Positions 55,160 to 64,000 of a DNA stretch of 64,000 nt are shown here, piece by piece. Under the pieces are notes generated by a model that saw only the letters and a list, made by a program, of their open reading frames with translations, ran no database searches and was not told the origin of the DNA. Position 1 is the first letter of the stretch; the number at the start of each line of letters is the position of its first letter. Made by a program: the position numbers and the translations under genes. The DNA is taken from the NCBI RefSeq assembly GCF_017815515.1, contig NZ_CP072611.1, forward strand, positions 3,348,001 to 3,412,000. Reading direction: 5' to 3'. This DNA comes from Aureimonas populi (GTDB taxonomy: Bacteria > Pseudomonadota > Alphaproteobacteria > Rhizobiales > Rhizobiaceae).

Positions 55160-57550
55160 TCAGTCCTGCCCCGCCCGCGCCGCCGTCTCGTAGGGCCAGC
55201 TCCAGTCGCGGATTTCGGGCATGTCGCGGCCGTGCTCGCGGATATAGGCGCTGTGCTCCGCCAGCTTGGCCGTCAGCCCCTCTCGCAGCCGCGCACCCTC
55301 GGCCCCGAGCTGCGGCAGGCGGTCGATGGCGGCGATGGCGAGGTGGAAGCGGTCCACCTCGTTCAGCACCACCATGTCGAAGGGCGTGGTCGTGGTGCCC
55401 TCCTCCCGATAGCCATGGACGTGGATGTTGTGGTGGTTCGTCCGCTTGTAGGTGAGCCGGTGGATGAGCGGCGCATAGCCGTGATAGGCGAAGATCACCG
55501 GCTTGTCGGTGGTGAACAGCGCGTCGAACGCCTCGTCCGCCAGGCCGTGCGGATGGTGCGCCGGCGTATCCAGCGCCATCAGGTCCACCACGTTGACGAG
55601 GCGCACCTTCAGCCCCGGCAGGCCGCGGCGCAGGATATCCACCGCCGCCACCGCTTCCAGCGTCGGCACGTCACCCGCGCAGGCTACCACGAGGTCGGGC
55701 TCCTCCCCCTCGGCGACATTGCCGGCGAAGTGGAAGGCGCCGATCCCGGCCTCGCAATGGGCCTTCGCCTCCTCCATCGTCAGCCATTGCGGCGCCGGCG
55801 CCTTGCCGGCGACGATCACGTTGATGCGGTCCCAGGTGCCCAGCACGTGGTGCCCGACGCACAGGAGCGTGTTGGCGTCCGGCGGGAAGTAGACGCGCAC
55901 CACATCCGCCTTCTTGTTCGCCACATGGTCCACGAAGCCGGGGTCCTGGTGGCTGAAGCCGTTGTGGTCCTGCTGCCAGACATGGCTCGTCAGCAGATAA
56001 TTGAGCGAGGATACGGGCTTGCGCCACTCCAGCTCGCGCGAGACCTTCAGCCATTTGGCGTGCTGGTTGAACATGGAATCCACGATGTGGATGAAGGCCT
56101 CGTAGCAGGAGAAGAAGCCGTGCCGGCCGGTGAGGAGGTAGCCCTCCAGCCAGCCCTGGCACAGATGCTCGCTCAGCGCCTCGAAGACGCGCCCGTCCGG
56201 CCCGAGAGAGACATCGTAGGATTCCGTCCGGTCCAGCCAGCGCCGGTCGGTCAGCTCGAACAGCGCGTCGAGGCGGTTGGAGGCCGTCTCGTCCGGGCCG
56301 AAGACGAGGAAGTTGCGCTCCGCCTCGTTCAGCGCCATCACGCCCTTGAGATAACGGCCCAGAACGCGCGTCGCCTCCCCGATGGCCTCGCCCGGATGGG
56401 GCACCTCCACCGCGAACTCGGCCGGGTCCGGCCGCTTCAGCTCCTGGCGCAGAAGCCCGCCATTGCCCTGCGGGATCGCGCCCATGCGGCGCTCGCCTTG
56501 CGGCGCCAGCGCGGCCAGCTCGGCCTTCAGCCGGCCGTCCTCCTCGAACAGGTCGGCCGGGTCGTAGGAGCGCATCCACTCCTCGAGGATGGCGCGATGG
56601 TCCGCGTCGCCGCGCGCGTTGGAGACCGGCACCTGGTGCGAGCGCCAGAAATCCTCCACCTTCTTGCCGTCCACCTCGGCCGGGCCGGTCCAGCCCTTGG
56701 GGCTGCGCAGCACGATCATGGGCCAGGCGGGGCGCGAAAGCGGCCCACCCCCGCGCGCCTCCTGGCGGATCGCCGCGATCGTATCGAAGGCCCGGTCCAT
56801 CGCGCTCGCCATTTCCCGATGCATCGGCATGGGCTCGGCGCCCTCCACGAAGATCGGGTCGTAGCCGTAGCCGCGCAGGAGCTGCTCCAGCTCCGGCCGC
56901 TCCATGCGCGAGAGGATGGTCGGGCCGGCGATCTTGTAGCCGTTAAGATGCAGGATGGGCAGGACGGCGCCGTCGCGCGCCGGGTTCAGGAACTTGTTGG
57001 AATGCCAGGAGGCGGCCAGCGGCCCCGTCTCCGCCTCGCCGTCGCCCACGACGCAGGCCACGACGAGCTCGGGATTGTCGAAGGCCGCCCCGAAGGCGTG
57101 GACGAGCGCATAGCCGAGCTCCCCGCCCTCGTGGATCGAGCCCGGCGTCTCGGGCGCCACATGGCTCGGCACCCCGCCGGGAAAGGAGAACTGCCGGAAG
57201 AGCTTGCGCATCCCCTCCGCGTCCTGCGCGATCTCGGGATAGGTTTCGCTGTAGGTGCCTTCCAGCCATGTGTTGGCCACCATGCCCGGCCCGCCATGGC
57301 CGGGTCCGCAGACATAGAGCACCTGCGCGTCGCGCTCCCGGATGACGCGGTTGAGATGGGCGTAGACGAAATTCAGCCCCGGCGTGGTGCCCCAGTGGCC
57401 GAGCAGGCGAGGCTTCACGTCCACCTCTTCCAGCGGCCGTTTCAGAAGCGGATTGTCGAGTAGGTAGATCTGGCCGACGGAGAGGTAGTTGGCGGCGCGC
57501 CAATAGCGGTCCAGCAGGCTGAGGGCGTGTTCGGATGCAGTCTCGGTCAT
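55160..57550 (-). CDS. Xylulose-5-phosphate/fructose-6-phosphate phosphoketolase
   Basis: Thiamine-diphosphate enzyme of 796 residues that splits xylulose 5-phosphate (and fructose 6-phosphate) with phosphate to give acetyl phosphate plus glyceraldehyde 3-phosphate or erythrose 4-phosphate. Family signatures: [11 protein letters not shown], the ThDP-binding stretch [22 protein letters not shown], and [11 protein letters not shown] in the second half. It is full length. Together with xylA and xylB elsewhere in the window it offers a direct route from xylose to acetyl phosphate; an acetate kinase or phosphotransacetylase is not in the window. Confidence 0.96.
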   Translation of the reverse strand: MTETASEHALSLLDRYWRAANYLSVGQIYLLDNPLLKRPLEEVDVKPRLLGHWGTTPGLNFVYAHLNRVIRERDAQVLYVCGPGHGGPGMVANTWLEGTYSETYPEIAQDAEGMRKLFRQFSFPGGVPSHVAPETPGSIHEGGELGYALVHAFGAAFDNPELVVACVVGDGEAETGPLAASWHSNKFLNPARDGAVLPILHLNGYKIAGPTILSRMERPELEQLLRGYGYDPIFVEGAEPMPMHREMASAMDRAFDTIAAIRQEARGGGPLSRPAWPMIVLRSPKGWTGPAEVDGKKVEDFWRSHQVPVSNARGDADHRAILEEWMRSYDPADLFEEDGRLKAELAALAPQGERRMGAIPQGNGGLLRQELKRPDPAEFAVEVPHPGEAIGEATRVLGRYLKGVMALNEAERNFLVFGPDETASNRLDALFELTDRRWLDRTESYDVSLGPDGRVFEALSEHLCQGWLEGYLLTGRHGFFSCYEAFIHIVDSMFNQHAKWLKVSRELEWRKPVSSLNYLLTSHVWQQDHNGFSHQDPGFVDHVANKKADVVRVYFPPDANTLLCVGHHVLGTWDRINVIVAGKAPAPQWLTMEEAKAHCEAGIGAFHFAGNVAEGEEPDLVVACAGDVPTLEAVAAVDILRRGLPGLKVRLVNVVDLMALDTPAHHPHGLADEAFDALFTTDKPVIFAYHGYAPLIHRLTYKRTNHHNIHVHGYREEGTTTTPFDMVVLNEVDRFHLAIAAIDRLPQLGAEGARLREGLTAKLAEHSAYIREHGRDMPEIRDWSWPYETAARAGQD

Positions 57551-57721
57551 GGTCCGTCCTTTGCGAGGATGGGGGTCCGACCGGCTTAGCGCATCTGCCG
57601 GGCGCATCCTACCCTCGAGCGGGCAAGGATGGCGAGGGCCGAGCCTTCGTCACCGCCGCCCCCTTTTGTCGAGCCGGGCGGCAGACCCGCCTCATGCATC
57701 TAGCGCCTGGCCTCCAGGCGC

Positions 57722-57898
57722 TCAGCGCGCGACGATGCGGCTTTCGCGCTGCGCCTCCCGCTCGGCCTCCACGTCGCCCTCGATCTCTTGGGCCGCCTGG
57801 GCCCAGAATTCGTGCTCCCGGCCGCAGGGTCGCCCGGCTTTTTCCCAGAGGAAATAGGCCCGGTCCCTGATTTTCTCCGAATTATCGACGTTCGCCAT
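57722..57898 (-). CDS. DUF2934 domain-containing protein
   Basis: A 58-residue protein of the DUF2934 family, recognised by RDRAYFLWEKAGRPCGREHEFW, a helix-loop pattern with conserved Trp and Glu-His residues. Function unknown; common in Rhizobiales, often near stress genes. No classical ribosome site is obvious, AAGGA lying a few bases before the ATG at 57898. Confidence 0.8.
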   Translation of the reverse strand: MANVDNSEKIRDRAYFLWEKAGRPCGREHEFWAQAAQEIEGDVEAEREAQRESRIVAR

Positions 57899-58014
57899 AA
57901 TCCTTGTCCTGATCCGATGAACCCGTCCTATGACAGGATGTAAGGGGTTCTGCGCCCACGTGCATCAGAAAAGAACGTGATTTCGAGAGCCGGGCGCGAA
58001 TCGGGCCCCGCTGT

Positions 58015-58251
58015 CTACGAGGCATGGTCCCGCAGCCAGAGGCAGGCCGCCTCCGGGTTCTCGAACAAGGGCGCGCCCGCCCAGCCTATCCCGTTGAACG
58101 TCGCCTCCAGATGCCAGCGTCCCCGCTCCTCGCCGTGGGCCGGATCGTCGAGCCGCACCAGCACGGCCATCAGCGCGCCGTCCCGCAGCACCAGCCGCCC
58201 ATCGCGGTCCTGAGAGCCCGTGGCCACCTCGATCGGCTCGAATTGAAACAT
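58015..58251 (-). CDS. Hypothetical protein (78 residues)
   Basis: A short soluble protein beginning MFQFEPIEVATGSQDRDG and ending CLWLRDHAS. GGAGGAGA lies before the ATG at 58251, which decides the start against longer in-frame forms that would read into the neighbouring gene. No family is recognised; no membrane segment or signal peptide. It follows the Crp/Fnr gene on the same strand at 31 bases, so co-transcription is likely. Confidence 0.65.
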   Translation of the reverse strand: MFQFEPIEVATGSQDRDGRLVLRDGALMAVLVRLDDPAHGEERGRWHLEATFNGIGWAGAPLFENPEAACLWLRDHAS

Positions 58252-58282
58252 CGTCTCCTCCTGCGCCTTGGCCGGTGGACAA

Positions 58283-59062
58283 TCAGGTTTCAGGGCCGGC
58301 TCGCGCGGTGGTCTCGTCCCGGTTGGCAGATCGGTCGTCGGGCCGCGTGTCGTTCGGCTCCCTGAAGTGAAGATAGGTCGCGTCGAATTCGGCATAATCC
58401 ATCAGCGCCGAAACGTCGGGAATGGTAATGTCCCGGCTCGTCTGGGAGATCAATCCCGTTTGGCGCAGCCGCTGGAACGCGCGGTTCACCGAAACCGTCG
58501 TCAGGCCCACCGTATCGGCCAGCTCGGTCTGCGAGAGCGAGAGCCGGAACGAGTTCGGCCCCGCATGGCCCACCACCTGAAGGCGCATCAGAAGCTCGCA
58601 GAGGATGTGCGCAACGCGCTTGTCGGCGGTGCGCCGCCCGACATTGACCAGCCATTCGCGCAGGATCGCCCCGTCCACCAGCGACGACCACCACAAGGCA
58701 CGCGCCAGCATCGGCCGCTTTTGCAGGACGAGAATGTCCTCCTCGGTCAGATGCGCCACGCGGCAAGGCGTGCGCGCGGCGATGGAGTGGTCCATCCGCT
58801 TCAGGAGAAAGCCGAACAGGTCGCAGAAATCGCCCGGCACCAGATAGCCGATGATCTGCCGCCTGCCGTCCGGCAACAACTTGTAGCGGTAGGCCTGCCC
58901 CTCGATGATCACATGCACCACCTGCGAACGGTCGCCCTCCCGAACCACGTCGCTGGAGGCGGGCAGGAGACGGCCGGCCCCGACGACCGACTTGAGCAGT
59001 GCCTTGTCCTCCTCCGGCAGGGGGTGCAGCGCCGTAAGCTTGGCGATGATCGTCGCCGCCAT
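58283..59062 (-). CDS. Crp/Fnr-family transcriptional regulator
   Basis: A 259-residue regulator: cyclic-nucleotide-binding-type beta-roll (about 15-145, with GQAYRYKLLPDGRRQIIGYLVPGDFCDL) and a C-terminal Crp-type winged helix (LSLSQTELADTVGLTTVSVNRAFQRLRQTGLI). The N-terminal cysteines of Fnr that hold an iron-sulfur cluster are absent, so it is not an oxygen-sensing Fnr. Such regulators are numerous in Rhizobiales and their effectors mostly unknown. GTGGAGG precedes the ATG. The C-terminal 40 residues are polar and probably disordered. Confidence 0.9.
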   Translation of the reverse strand: MAATIIAKLTALHPLPEEDKALLKSVVGAGRLLPASSDVVREGDRSQVVHVIIEGQAYRYKLLPDGRRQIIGYLVPGDFCDLFGFLLKRMDHSIAARTPCRVAHLTEEDILVLQKRPMLARALWWSSLVDGAILREWLVNVGRRTADKRVAHILCELLMRLQVVGHAGPNSFRLSLSQTELADTVGLTTVSVNRAFQRLRQTGLISQTSRDITIPDVSALMDYAEFDATYLHFREPNDTRPDDRSANRDETTARAGPET

Positions 59063-59301
59063 CGAATGCGTCCTCCACGGGGGTGATGAATTGGGCATAC
59101 ACGAGCGGCGCCGGGGGGATAAGCGCATTCAATCCCTGCGCGCATTCCGCGAGCGGCATTTTCCTTAGCCGCCGCAAGAGCCGGGGCCGACGAACCCCGC
59201 CGGCCGCCGCAAACCCAGATAGAGAGCGCTTGCCGAAGCGTTCCACGCCCTATCTGGGTTCGCAGTGCCGCCGTGAAGGAATGAAGGAGGTGGAACCGCC
59301 G

Positions 59302-59466
59302 ATGGCGCAATCTTCCGACAAGAACGAGGACAGCGAGGACAGGATCGAGGAAACCGAGCCGCGCAGCGGCATGTCCTGGTTCGTCTTCGCCTTCATGGCC
59401 ATGTGCCTCGTCATGACGGCGGCCATGGCCTATTTCGCCTGGGGCGTCTTCGAGCGGGCCGTCTGA
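59302..59466 (+). CDS. Small single-span membrane protein
   Basis: A 54-residue protein with an acidic N-terminal half (MAQSSDKNEDSEDRIEE) and one membrane segment near the C-terminus (WFVFAFMAMCLVMTAAMAYF). The N-terminal half should face the cytoplasm. AAGGAGG is 11 bases before the ATG; a longer start at 59281 would add seven residues. Family not recognised. Convergent with the carboxypeptidase gene at 10 bases. Confidence 0.6.
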   Translation: MAQSSDKNEDSEDRIEETEPRSGMSWFVFAFMAMCLVMTAAMAYFAWGVFERAV

Positions 59467-59476
59467 GCCCTGCCCC

Positions 59477-60355
59477 TCAGCGATAGCGGTCGATCAGTTC
59501 CTTCACGCGCCGGTCGCGCTCGGCGCCCGTCGCCCCGCCCATCACCACCACGATCATGGGCCGGCGCGCGTCCTGCACGGTCGCCACGAGGTGGAAGCCC
59601 GCATCCCGGATATAGCCGGTCTTCATGCCGTCGACGCCGGGCACGTCCCCCAGGAGCTTGTTGGTGGCCAGGTAGCGGCGCCCGGCATAGGTGAACTCGC
59701 GCATCTCGAAAAAGGACTGGAAGCGGGGGAAGCGCGTGCGGATGGTCGCGGCCAGCCGCGCCATGTCGCGGGCCGTGGAGACCTGGCGCTCGTCCGGCAG
59801 GCCCGAGGCGTTGACGAAGCGGGTGCGGCTCATGCCGAGCGCCCGCGCCCGCGCCGTCATCACCTGCGCGAACCGCTCTTCCGAACCGGCCAGGTTCTCG
59901 GCCACGACGGCGGCCACATCGTTGGCCGAGCGCACCGCGAGCGCGATGATGGCGTCGCGCACGCTCATCGTCGAGCCGGCCGGCACGCCGAGCTTGGCCG
60001 GCGGGCGCGAGGCGGCATCGGCGGAGACGAGCAACTGGTCGTCGAGCGAGAGCCGGCCCGCCTCCACCGCCTCGAACAGGAGATAGAGCGTCATCAGCTT
60101 GGTGAGCGAGGCGGGGAAGCGGATGCCGTCGGCATCCTCCTCCAGAAGCACCCGCCCGGTCGAGGCGTCGATCACCAGCGCGGAGCGGCCGCGGATCTCG
60201 GCCGGGCCGATGACGATCTCGGAGCGTTGCGGCGCCGACAGGCCGCCGACGCCCCGGGCAGTGAAAACGTCGCTCGTCTGGCAGCCGGCGAGCAGGAGGG
60301 CGAGAAGCAGGCCCCCGAACGGCTTGAGCCGGCCCCTCGACAGGGAAAATCGCAT
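59477..60355 (-). CDS. D-alanyl-D-alanine carboxypeptidase, lipoprotein form (S11)
   Basis: A 292-residue penicillin-binding protein of the S11 family that removes the terminal D-Ala from peptidoglycan stems. Active-site motifs: SLTK (in PASLTKLM), SAN (in VRSANDVA) and KTG (in GMKTGYI). The N-terminus has a lipoprotein signal with LLAGC, so it is probably anchored in a membrane by lipid. The start at 60355 gives a normal 25-residue signal; an ATG at 60412 would add a charged 19-residue extension. No C-terminal PBP5 anchor is present. Confidence 0.9.
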   Translation of the reverse strand: MRFSLSRGRLKPFGGLLLALLLAGCQTSDVFTARGVGGLSAPQRSEIVIGPAEIRGRSALVIDASTGRVLLEEDADGIRFPASLTKLMTLYLLFEAVEAGRLSLDDQLLVSADAASRPPAKLGVPAGSTMSVRDAIIALAVRSANDVAAVVAENLAGSEERFAQVMTARARALGMSRTRFVNASGLPDERQVSTARDMARLAATIRTRFPRFQSFFEMREFTYAGRRYLATNKLLGDVPGVDGMKTGYIRDAGFHLVATVQDARRPMIVVVMGGATGAERDRRVKELIDRYR

Positions 60356-60597
60356 GATCGCCGTCCGCACGCCTGGCCTCTTTTCTTCGAACGCTGCCCG
60401 CCTTCGCTTCATCTAGCCTCACGGCCCGTTCCGAGCCTTGCTTCGACAACATTATATGGCGGCAGAATGACTGACGAAGCGGTTTACGGGCTGCGGGAAC
60501 CTTGTCGCGGGCCCCGGGTTATTCGCCCAGACATCGAAAGATAACGCAAAGGGTCGGCCGATATTTGCCCGCCTAAGCTAAAGTGGAGTTTCATCAC

Positions 60598-60915
60598 ATG
60601 AAAAAGCTTATTCTTGCCCTCGCAGCCTCCGGCGCGATCCTCGGTGCCGCCCACGCGCAGACCCCGCCGCCTGGCACGACCACCGACCAGGAGCTTGATG
60701 CAACGACCGTGCCCGCCGAGGAAGCGGCTCCGATGACCTCCACCGATGCCCCGCAGAGCGGCGAGGCCTCGCCGAGCGATCCGGACCAGATTCAGGATGC
60801 GACGACGGCCGAGCCCCGCATTGTTCCACTGGAGGAAGGCGAGGATGCCCCGGCGGCCACGGAGGACTCGCCCACGGCTCCCGACCAGGAGCAGGATGCG
60901 ACGACCGTCAACTGA
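60598..60915 (+). CDS. Secreted acidic repeat protein, hypothetical
   Basis: A 105-residue exported protein: signal peptide about 1-20 (ILGAAHAQ), then an unstructured Pro/Thr/Glu-rich body. A short unit DQxxDATTx occurs three times: DQELDATTV near residue 30, DQIQDATTA near 63 and DQEQDATTV at the very end. GGAG lies 10 bases before the ATG. No family recognised; a strong terminator follows. Confidence 0.72.
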   Translation: MKKLILALAASGAILGAAHAQTPPPGTTTDQELDATTVPAEEAAPMTSTDAPQSGEASPSDPDQIQDATTAEPRIVPLEEGEDAPAATEDSPTAPDQEQDATTVN

Positions 60916-60936
60916 CGTCGTTTCGTTCCGGTTGCG

Positions 60937-60968
60937 AAAGGCAGGCGCTTTCCCGGCGCCTGCCTTTT
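60937..60968. terminator. Bidirectional rho-independent terminator
   Basis: AAAGGCAGGCGC and GCGCCTGCCTTT form a perfect 12-base stem around TTTCCCG, with T residues on one side and A residues on the other. It sits between the convergent stops at 60915 and 60985 and can act on both strands. Confidence 0.92.
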
Positions 60969-60984
60969 CACGTTTACGGAACGT

Positions 60985-62142
60985 TCAAGTGCGCGCGGGC
61001 GGCTCGCCGATGTCGAGGAGGTGGCCGGCGCGTTCGGCCTTGGTGCGCAGATAGTCACGGTTCTCGGGCGTGACTTCCCCCATCACGGGCGTCCGGCCGA
61101 CGACTTCGATGCCGCCCTGGCGCAGGAGCGCGATCTTGAGCGGATTGTTGGTCAGCAGATCGACCGTCCGGTAGCCGAGCGCCAGCAGCATCGCCACTGC
61201 CGCCTCGTAGCGGCGCTCGTCCAGGCCGAAGCCGAGTTGCGAATCGGCATCCACCGTGTCCAGCCCGTCGCACTGAAGACGGTAGGCCTGCATCTTGGAG
61301 GCGATGCCGGTTCCACGGCCCTCTTGGTCGAGATAGAGCAGGACCCCCCCGCCCTTCTCCTGCAAGGTCTTCAGGCCCAGGCGAAGCTGGTCGCCGCAAT
61401 CACATTTCAGCGAGCCGAACAGATCGCCGGTGAGGCACGACGAGTGCACCCGCACCGGCACGGGCCGTGAGCCGTCCGGCGCGCCGACGACGATGGCGAG
61501 CTGGTCGCGTTGCGCAAGGCCGCCGCGAAAGACCACGAACTCGGCCGCCTCGATGCCTTTCAGCGGCACCGGCGTGCGCGCCACGATCTCGAACGCCCCG
61601 GCCGCCCGCGAGCGGGCCTCCGCAAGGTCGCCGAGGGACACACGCGCACAATTGCCGAACAGGTGCCGCGTGCGCGGGTCGAGGGGGGCCACCATCACGC
61701 CCGGCAGCAGCAGGGCGAGCCGCGCCAGCTCCGAAGCCCCCGTCGCCAGGGCGGGCGCGGCGGCCGACCCGGCCGGCAGGGAGGCGGCGGGGGAATTGGC
61801 GAGCGCCCTCGCCTCGGCCGGGCTCGATCCGCCGAGCGGCACGAGCGCGCCCTGCGAGGTGACAAGCCCCAAGGCCCCGGCCCGTGCCGGAGAGAGATAA
61901 AGCGAATGGCGCCCATCCGCCGCCTCGGCAAAGGCGCGGAAAGTCTGCGGCGTGGCGGCGTCGGGCGCAAGGACAGCGATGGCCTCGCCCCCGTTCTCCA
62001 CCAGCACCGGGCGCCCGGCGCGCAGTTCCGCCGCCGCGCGCTCCACGCGCACAGCCGAGGGCTGGCCGAAGAGGGTCTCGACCGGCGCTTCGCTGGGCGA
62101 AGCCTCCACTCTCTCGATCCGGTTCAACGCCTTCTCCTGCAC
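60985..62142 (-). CDS. ribA: GTP cyclohydrolase II with N-terminal RibB-like domain
   Basis: A 385-residue riboflavin-pathway protein. The C-terminal half (about 185-370) is a complete GTP cyclohydrolase II: zinc cysteines in SSCLTGDLFGSLKCDCGDQL, catalytic DQEGRGTGI and LTNNPLKI. The N-terminal half has the layout of a dihydroxybutanone-phosphate synthase domain (RAAAELRAGRPVLVEN) but lacks the usual acidic DDEDREGEG-type motif, so only the cyclohydrolase is expected to be active. GTG start; no strong ribosome site is seen. No other riboflavin gene is nearby. Confidence 0.9.
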   Translation of the reverse strand: MQEKALNRIERVEASPSEAPVETLFGQPSAVRVERAAAELRAGRPVLVENGGEAIAVLAPDAATPQTFRAFAEAADGRHSLYLSPARAGALGLVTSQGALVPLGGSSPAEARALANSPAASLPAGSAAAPALATGASELARLALLLPGVMVAPLDPRTRHLFGNCARVSLGDLAEARSRAAGAFEIVARTPVPLKGIEAAEFVVFRGGLAQRDQLAIVVGAPDGSRPVPVRVHSSCLTGDLFGSLKCDCGDQLRLGLKTLQEKGGGVLLYLDQEGRGTGIASKMQAYRLQCDGLDTVDADSQLGFGLDERRYEAAVAMLLALGYRTVDLLTNNPLKIALLRQGGIEVVGRTPVMGEVTPENRDYLRTKAERAGHLLDIGEPPART

Positions 62143-62457
62143 CGGCCCACGCGCGCCGCGTCTCGCCTCCCTGCGCGGCCTTCATCGCTTCTCCATATGG
62201 GATGAGCGCGGCTGGACGCAAATTCGAGTTCGGCGCGGAGCCCGGGCCGTCTCGTGCACCCCAAAGGCGAGATGCACGACAAGGCGAGGCTGCCGTGCGG
62301 CCCGCATCGCCGGGCGCACAGGCCTATATCAGCTCAGCACAACAAGCCGGCGGCCACGGCCACGGTCCCCCGCGAGGCGGAAGGAGCGCGAAAGCGTGGA
62401 CAGTGTGTCGCCCGCCTTCGATGCGAGGGCCAGCGCGGCAGGACCGCCCCCCGAGGC
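62143..62457. other. 315-base gap between the Nudix gene and ribA, no gene seen
   Basis: The gap carries no recognisable coding frame with a ribosome site, no riboswitch (an FMN element would be plausible before a riboflavin gene but its conserved core is not visible) and no clear dyad. It probably holds the ribA promoter on the minus strand. Confidence 0.4.
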
Positions 62458-62985
62458 TCAGGCGTTGCCGGTCTCGGCGCTCAACCGGGCCTGCGCCTCC
62501 GGGCGGCGGCGGGCCGCCTCGTCGCTCGCCAGCAGCTCGGCCACGTGCCCGTCCCGGGCCAGTTCCGCGAAGATGGACTGGAGCCCGGGCTCCAGCACCA
62601 GGTCGAAGGCCTGGCGCGGGCTCGTCCAGGCGCGGTGGCGCTGGCCGCGCTCCTTCCAGTCGTCCTCCTCTTCGCGGACGAGGAGCAGGAAGACATCGAC
62701 CCGGCAGAACTGGAAGCGGTCGCGCCGCCTTTTCCAGTAGTCGAAACGGCGATAGGGGTCCGGCATGATCTTGCCGTGAACCCCCGCCTCTTCCTCCGCC
62801 TCCACGGCGGCGGCCTCGAAGCGTTTCAGCCCCTTGATGGGGTTGCCCTTCGGAATGACCCAGCGGCGCGTCTCGCGGGAGGTCACGAGCAGCACCTCCA
62901 GCCCGCCGCCCGGCGAAAGGCGGACGGGAAGCGCCGCGACCTGCCGCTCCACATCCTTCCGCTTCTTCGCCCCGCTGCGCGCCAT
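62458..62985 (-). CDS. Nudix hydrolase
   Basis: A 175-residue Nudix-fold hydrolase of unknown nucleotide substrate. The Nudix box is visible as GLKRFEAAAVEAEEEAGV (residues about 52-69) with Glu residues in the metal-binding positions, in a variant form where Arg of the REUXEE core is replaced by Val-Glu-Ala. The N-terminal KKRKDVERQVAALPVR and the RRFDYWKRRRDR stretch are typical of the small Rhizobiales type sometimes described as diphosphoinositol-phosphatase-like. Confidence 0.88.
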   Translation of the reverse strand: MARSGAKKRKDVERQVAALPVRLSPGGGLEVLLVTSRETRRWVIPKGNPIKGLKRFEAAAVEAEEEAGVHGKIMPDPYRRFDYWKRRRDRFQFCRVDVFLLLVREEEDDWKERGQRHRAWTSPRQAFDLVLEPGLQSIFAELARDGHVAELLASDEAARRRPEAQARLSAETGNA

Positions 62986-63210
62986 CGTTTCTCCGACCTC
63001 TCTTCCGAACCTCGTAAGATAATGCGTTTAAATGCAGAATCGACCCGGAAGATGGCCGTGGCAAGAGCAAGCTTGCCCGAGACTTGAGTTTGCGCGCACC
63101 AGTATGCCCCAAGCTCATCACCGTCGCGTCAGCAGGCCTTGCGCGCTGTTGACCCGGCGCGGTTTGGAAGACAGCTTGCCGGGAAAGCGGTGATTTTGAG
63201 GAAGCAGGGC

Positions 63211-64000
63211 ATGACGATACGCACGGGATGGCCGACGAACTCCTTCGCACGTGCGGCGTTTCTCGCGGCGGCCTGCCTCTGGGCGGGCGGCGCCGGCGCC
63301 CAGGGCTTCGTCACGACCGCGCCGACGGCGATCCTGAAGGACTTCGCCACCGGCACCGTTCTGTTCGAAAAGGACGCGGACGAGCAGATTCCCCCCGCCA
63401 GCCTCGTCAAGCTGATGACCGTCGCCGTCATATTCGGCGAGATCGAGGCCGGGCGCCTGAGCCTCGACGACGAGTTCCATGTCTCCGAATATGCCTGGCG
63501 CACGGGCGGGGCCTCCTCGGGCGGCTCCACCATGTTCCTGCCGCTCAACTCGCAGGTGTCGGTCGACGAGCTGATCAAGGGCATCATCATCCAGTCGGGC
63601 AACGACGCGACCATCGTGGCGGCCGAGGGCATCGCCGGATCGGTGGAGGCCTTCGCGGCGATGATGAACCGCAAGGGCGCCGAGCTGGGCCTCACCGGCT
63701 CCACTTTCGCCAACCCCCACGGCCTGCCGGACCCCGACCAGCGCGTGACGATGCGCGACCTGACGGTGCTGGCCGAGCATATCATCCGCGACTACCCGCA
63801 ATATTACCCGCTCTTCAGCGAAACCGAGTTCACCTTCAACGGCATCACCCAGCGAAGCCGCAACCCGCTGCTGGCGCTGGGAGCGGATGGGCTGAAGACG
63901 GGCCACACCTCGGAGGCGGGCTTCGGGCTGGTGGCTTCGGCGCAGGAGAACGGCCGGCGCATCGTCCTGGGCATGAGCGGGATGCAGACGGCCGGCGAGC
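63211..64000 (+). CDS. D-alanyl-D-alanine carboxypeptidase (S11), 3' end cut by the window edge
   Basis: The first 263 residues of a PBP5/6-type carboxypeptidase, open to the end of the window. Signal peptide about 1-30 (AGGAGAQ). Active-site motifs are SLVK (in PASLVKLMT), SGN (in QSGNDATI) and KTG (in LKTGHT). Unlike the lipoprotein carboxypeptidase at 59477 it has no lipobox; the C-terminal anchor domain would lie beyond the window. AGGA precedes the ATG at 63211; an in-frame GTG at 63190 is an alternative. Confidence 0.94.
   Translation, partial: MTIRTGWPTNSFARAAFLAAACLWAGGAGAQGFVTTAPTAILKDFATGTVLFEKDADEQIPPASLVKLMTVAVIFGEIEAGRLSLDDEFHVSEYAWRTGGASSGGSTMFLPLNSQVSVDELIKGIIIQSGNDATIVAAEGIAGSVEAFAAMMNRKGAELGLTGSTFANPHGLPDPDQRVTMRDLTVLAEHIIRDYPQYYPLFSETEFTFNGITQRSRNPLLALGADGLKTGHTSEAGFGLVASAQENGRRIVLGMSGMQTAGE

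Noticed and set aside
54584..57463. A 959-residue plus-strand frame opposite the phosphoketolase
   Set aside because: Overlaps a highly conserved enzyme and the end of gpmI; composition is that of an antisense shadow.
62143..62457. FMN riboswitch before ribA
   Set aside because: The conserved AGGGTCGGTG-like core and pairing elements were not seen on the minus strand.
1..64000. CRISPR arrays, prophage genes, insertion sequences, rRNA genes and further tRNA genes
   Set aside because: No regularly spaced repeats, transposase or phage proteins, and no second cloverleaf, were found on reading both strands.

Overview
The window is GC-rich DNA (about two thirds G+C by eye) packed with short-gap, overlapping operons. 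DUF982, DUF1236 and DUF2934 proteins, an alphaproteobacterial che operon ending in cheD-cheT, a urea transport operon with the long form of UrtB, and many GTG/ATGA-coupled starts all point to a Hyphomicrobiales (Rhizobiales) alphaproteobacterium. An Aurantimonas/Aureimonas-like genus is possible, but that is inference. No insertion sequence, prophage, CRISPR array or rRNA was seen. One RNA gene, tRNA-Cys(GCA), lies at 3653-3726.

Layout. 1-7.8 kb holds single genes: the end of adhP with a DUF779 partner, a class A beta-lactamase, opgC, tRNA-Cys, a small cytochrome c and many short conserved or unknown proteins. 7.8-18.3 kb is a urea module: a LuxR-type response regulator and a 1129-residue transporter-like hybrid histidine kinase, divergent from urtABCDE, with a palindrome between them. 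18.3-23.4 kb holds sugar-nucleotide genes (CapD/FlaA1-type dehydratase, phosphomannomutase, manC). 23.5-29.0 kb holds ilvD, a divergent LysR regulator, a globin-coupled chemoreceptor and a VOC dioxygenase-like protein. 28.9-38.4 kb is a xylose module: ROK and LacI regulators, xylA, xylB and cysQ in one operon, divergent from xylFHG. 39.2-47.5 kb is one chemotaxis operon (Cache chemoreceptor, cheY, cheA, cheW, cheR, cheB, cheY, cheD, cheT). 47.5-53.3 kb is a hydroxamate-siderophore uptake operon (fhuA-C-D-B order). 53.5-64 kb holds gpmI, phosphoketolase, a Crp/Fnr regulator, two DD-carboxypeptidases (the second cut by the window edge), a GTP cyclohydrolase II and a Nudix hydrolase.

How they fit together. 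Xylose taken up by XylFHG would be converted by XylA and XylB to xylulose 5-phosphate, which the phosphoketolase can split to glyceraldehyde 3-phosphate and acetyl phosphate; gpmI serves the glycolytic side. The transporter-like kinase and its regulator very probably control urtABCDE. The two chemoreceptors carry different sensors (haem protoglobin and periplasmic Cache) on almost identical signalling domains, and both end in a WEEF tail that could tether CheR/CheB. The most interesting items are the NCS1-transporter/histidine-kinase fusion with its intergenic palindrome, the near-identical inverted chemoreceptor segments flanking the xylose region, and the CheT protein with a CheZ-like DxxxQ motif.
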